15,819 bases of DNA from assembly GCA_041739295.1 (NCBI GenBank), contig JBGSOE010000282.1, positions 1 through 15,819 on the forward strand, read 5' to 3'. The first letter of the stretch is position 1; each line of letters opens with the position of its first letter. The translations under genes were made by a program, and so were the position numbers. Source of the DNA: JAHJQQ01 sp041739295. Lineage in GTDB: Bacteria > Pseudomonadota > Gammaproteobacteria > Thiohalobacterales > Thiohalobacteraceae. The notes below the pieces were generated by a model. The model was not told the DNA's origin, made no database searches, and worked only from the letters and a program-made list of their open reading frames with translations. This document shows positions 14,142-15,819 of the stretch, in pieces.

Positions 14142-15233
14142 TCAGTTCGCGTAAGTTTCCTCGCCATGATAAAGGGGATAGTCAGTGTAGCCTGCTTCGC
14201 CTCCACCGTAGAAGGTGTTTGGATCGGCTTCGGCTAATGGCAGGTCTTCTCGATAGCGGCGCACCAGGTCCGGATTAGCCAGGAACGGGATTCCGAAGGC
14301 AATCAGGTCTGCGGCGCCGCTACGTACCGCCATTTGCGCGCGCTTGATGTCATAGCCGTTGTTGGCGATATAGGGACCTGCAAACTTGGAGTGCAAGGCA
14401 CCATAATCCAAGGTGCTGGACTTTGTCATCATATCGCCTTCGAGCACATGCACATAGGCCAAACCACGAGGAGTTAACTGTTCGACGAAATAGCCGAAGT
14501 GCGCTTGCGGATTGGAATCCGACATCGAATTGAAACTGTTCTCGGGACTCAGGCGTACGCCCACGCGCTGCGCAGGCCACACCGCGCAAACTGCATCGAG
14601 GATTTCGTTCAACAGGCGCATGCGGCTTTGCACGTTACCACCGTATGCGTCACTGCGGTGGTTGCTGCCGTCGCGCAGAAACTGGTCGATGATATAGCCG
14701 TTGGCGCCGTGTACTTCAACGCCATCGAAACCCACGCGTTTGGCTATTTCGGCGCCATGTTGGAATTGCGCGACAATGTCCGGAACTTTATCGGTCTCGA
14801 GTGCGCGCGGTGTCACGAAGTCCTGCATGCCGGTATAGGTGACGGCCTGTCCCTCCGGCCGCAGCGCTGATGGACCGACAGGTGTGGCGTTGTTGGGCAG
14901 CATGCTCGGGTGGGAAATTCGCCCACAGTGCTGTAGCTGAATGAAAATGTGGCCACCGGCCGAGTGCACCGCATCGGTGACGGGTTGCCAGCTTGCTGCC
15001 TGCGGATCCATGTAAATCCCCGGCGTGAAGGGATAGCCCACGCCCTCATGTGAGATCGGGGCGGACTCGGTCACGATCAAACCGGCGCTGGCGCGTTGTT
15101 GGTAGTAGGTCACCATCATGGGCGTCACGATACCGTTCTCGTCGGCGCGATTGCGTGTCATCGGCGCCATCACCATCCGGTTAGCGAGTGTCAGATCACC
15201 TAACTGGAATGGCTCGAACAAATCAGCAGACAT
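14142..15233 (-). CDS. Old Yellow Enzyme-family FMN alkene/nitro reductase (NemA-like)
   Basis: A 363-residue flavoprotein of the OYE family that uses NAD(P)H to reduce activated C=C bonds and related electrophiles such as N-ethylmaleimide or nitro compounds. The start is the ATG at 15233, with AAGGTGA five bases upstream; the in-frame GTG at 15242 lies in that site. Motifs: NRMVMAPMTRNRA (18-30), IQLQHCGRISHP (98-109), and HGANGYIIDQFLRDGSNHRS (175-194) with the substrate-binding pair His175/Asn178 and proton donor Tyr180, then DAYGG (196-200) and the late FMN-site segment IAFGIPFLANPDLVRR. There is no signal peptide or Fe-S cluster domain, so this is the short, soluble class. It is the first gene of the cassette, directly downstream of the double operator promoter. 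Confidence 0.93.
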   Translation of the reverse strand: MSADLFEPFQLGDLTLANRMVMAPMTRNRADENGIVTPMMVTYYQQRASAGLIVTESAPISHEGVGYPFTPGIYMDPQAASWQPVTDAVHSAGGHIFIQLQHCGRISHPSMLPNNATPVGPSALRPEGQAVTYTGMQDFVTPRALETDKVPDIVAQFQHGAEIAKRVGFDGVEVHGANGYIIDQFLRDGSNHRSDAYGGNVQSRMRLLNEILDAVCAVWPAQRVGVRLSPENSFNSMSDSNPQAHFGYFVEQLTPRGLAYVHVLEGDMMTKSSTLDYGALHSKFAGPYIANNGYDIKRAQMAVRSGAADLIAFGIPFLANPDLVRRYREDLPLAEADPNTFYGGGEAGYTDYPLYHGEETYAN

Positions 15234-15263
15234 ATTGATCACCTTCGGTCTGGTGCGGTTAGA

Positions 15264-15281
15264 GCAGGACGTATGACCTAC
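15264..15281. promoter_or_regulatory. Putative TetR operator O1 (imperfect palindrome)
   Basis: GCAGGACGTATGACCTAC has the same 7-4-7 layout as O2, with two mismatches between its arms. It lies 31 bases from O2 (start to start), which is three helical turns, and just downstream of the predicted -10 element. A shared GTTAGAG prefix precedes both operators, so the unit looks duplicated. Confidence 0.6.
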
Positions 15282-15291
15282 TGCATGCGTT

Positions 15292-15320
15292 AGAGTAGGA
15301 CACGCGTCCTACAATGTCAA
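15292..15320 (-). promoter_or_regulatory. Predicted sigma70 promoter of the OYE-TetR-YciI-Tag operon
   Basis: On the minus strand a perfect TTGACA (-35, 15315-15320) is followed after 17 bases by TACTCT (-10, 15292-15297, three of six consensus matches). The strong -35 with a weak -10 and the embedded operator fit a regulated promoter. Start of transcription should fall near 15285, leaving a leader of about 50 bases. Confidence 0.65.
15295..15312. promoter_or_regulatory. Putative TetR operator O2 (perfect arms) between -35 and -10
   Basis: GTAGGACACGCGTCCTAC has exact 7-base arms (GTAGGAC/GTCCTAC) around ACGC. It fills the promoter spacer and overlaps the -10, so a bound repressor would block RNA polymerase. 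The cognate TetR gene is the second gene of the operon it controls. Confidence 0.7.
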
Positions 15321-15384
15321 GGTCCACACAGAGCGTTGGAAATATGTGGCGTGCCAGATAGTTTGAGGCAGGATTAATCTAATA

Positions 15385-15497
15385 GTCACGGTGCAACCAG
15401 CCTTAGCATTCACCGATTATCACTAAGCTAAACGAACCACGTCGAACCGTGCATGAATAAACCCTTGTCGGTCGGCACCGCTCATGGATTGATAGTG
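15385..15497 (+). repeat. Right copy of imperfect direct repeat flanking the cassette
   Basis: This is the partner of 12424-12522, with the core at 15439-15469 and the exact 15-base GAATAAACCCTTGTC. It has about 21 extra bases before TGATAGTG (15490-15497). It lies between the cassette promoter and the resumed ICE gene, so this copy may contain that gene's native upstream region. Confidence 0.6.
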
Positions 15498-15534
15498 GTT
15501 TCATTCAAAGTCACCAGGATGAAGGGTATGCCAC

Positions 15535-15819
15535 ATGATTTCCGGTAAATCAGATCCAGAACAGCGAATAGAACTGAATTCTGAAGAGGCGGCTGTCGAT
15601 GTCGGCCCCGGTGCGCTACGCGGGCAGGTCTGGCTAACGGTTCAGACCCGCCAGGCACAACGGCTGATCCGGGGGCGCAACGGCAACGCCGACAAACCGG
15701 CGATCATAGGTCTGTTGGGGTTCGCCGATCGATTGCGCGTGATCTGGCAAGCGGCACGCAATGACGATCCCTACGCCGATTGGTGGCTGGTCAAGGTGCA
15801 CGAGGCGCTGGAACGGGTG
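15535..15819 (+). CDS. PFL_4669-family (TIGR03761) ICE protein, C-terminus outside window
   Basis: The first 95 residues are visible from the ATG at 15535, with AGGG eight bases upstream; an earlier ATG at 15528 hits a stop after six codons. After a divergent N-terminus the sequence enters the family pattern: LRGQVWLTVQTRQAQRLIRG, KPAIIGLLGFADRLRVIWQA and ARNDDPYADWWLVKVHEALE. The biochemical function of this family is not known; it is a core gene of PFGI-1/clc-type ICEs, normally directly after the STY4528 replication gene. Here the two are separated by the four-gene minus-strand cassette, which marks this as an insertion point. Confidence 0.85.
   Translation, partial: MISGKSDPEQRIELNSEEAAVDVGPGALRGQVWLTVQTRQAQRLIRGRNGNADKPAIIGLLGFADRLRVIWQAARNDDPYADWWLVKVHEALERV

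Overview
The window reads as chromosome of a gammaproteobacterium that joins, near position 8,000-8,700, the replication/partition module of an integrative and conjugative element (ICE) of the PFGI-1/clc type. The taxon is inferred, not proven. The grounds are a REP doublet of the pseudomonad/gammaproteobacterial GTAGGAGCGGG type, moderately high GC coding sequence, E. coli-like Tag, NemA-like and YciI-like proteins, and Shine-Dalgarno sites of the AAGGAG/GGAGG type.

Region 1 (1-914, minus strand): two genes for small exported proteins. The first has a signal peptide and looks like a YbjN / type III chaperone-fold protein. Nine bases after it comes a periplasmic rhodanese-domain protein, cut by the window edge. 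Region 2 (994-1058): a two-unit inverted REP element. Region 3 (1091-8023, minus strand): three genes in a row. A GTG-started membrane-anchored flavin disulfide reductase (VTT/TVP38 domain fused to a dihydrolipoamide-dehydrogenase-like domain) comes first. A GH133 glycogen debranching enzyme follows, and then an 891-residue GH63-like glucosidase that overlaps it by 11 bases. The last two are (alpha/alpha)6-barrel glycosidases and are very probably translationally coupled, which points to turnover of glycogen or a glucoside solute.

Region 4 (8024-8795): no intact gene. It holds a frameshifted, truncated relic of an ICE membrane protein (TIGR03747 family) at 8317-8642, on the strand opposite to the ICE genes that follow. 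Region 5 (8796-12402, plus strand): a compact ICE core operon made of a 40-codon FlhD-like mini-ORF, a TIGR03764-type ParB, a DUF2857 protein and an STY4528-family replication protein. Spacing is tight or overlapping throughout. The usual parA and dnaB genes are not next to parB. The STY4528 gene contains, in its low-complexity middle, tandem 15-bp repeats, a second repeat pair, a 14-bp perfect hairpin and an A-tract, an arrangement like an origin embedded in an initiator gene.

Region 6 (12563-15320, minus strand): a four-gene cassette (Old Yellow Enzyme reductase, TetR regulator, YciI-like protein, 3-methyladenine DNA glycosylase I) interrupts the ICE core. Its promoter carries two 18-bp TetR-type operators, one lying between -35 and -10. 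Imperfect ~100-base direct repeats flank the cassette (12424-12522 and 15385-15497). Region 7 (15535 to end, plus strand): the ICE core resumes with the PFL_4669/TIGR03761 family gene, cut by the window end. The cassette looks like self-regulated accessory cargo for electrophile/alkylation stress, parked between two genes that are normally neighbours in this ICE class.

No tRNA, rRNA, CRISPR, transposase, integrase or att site was recognised.
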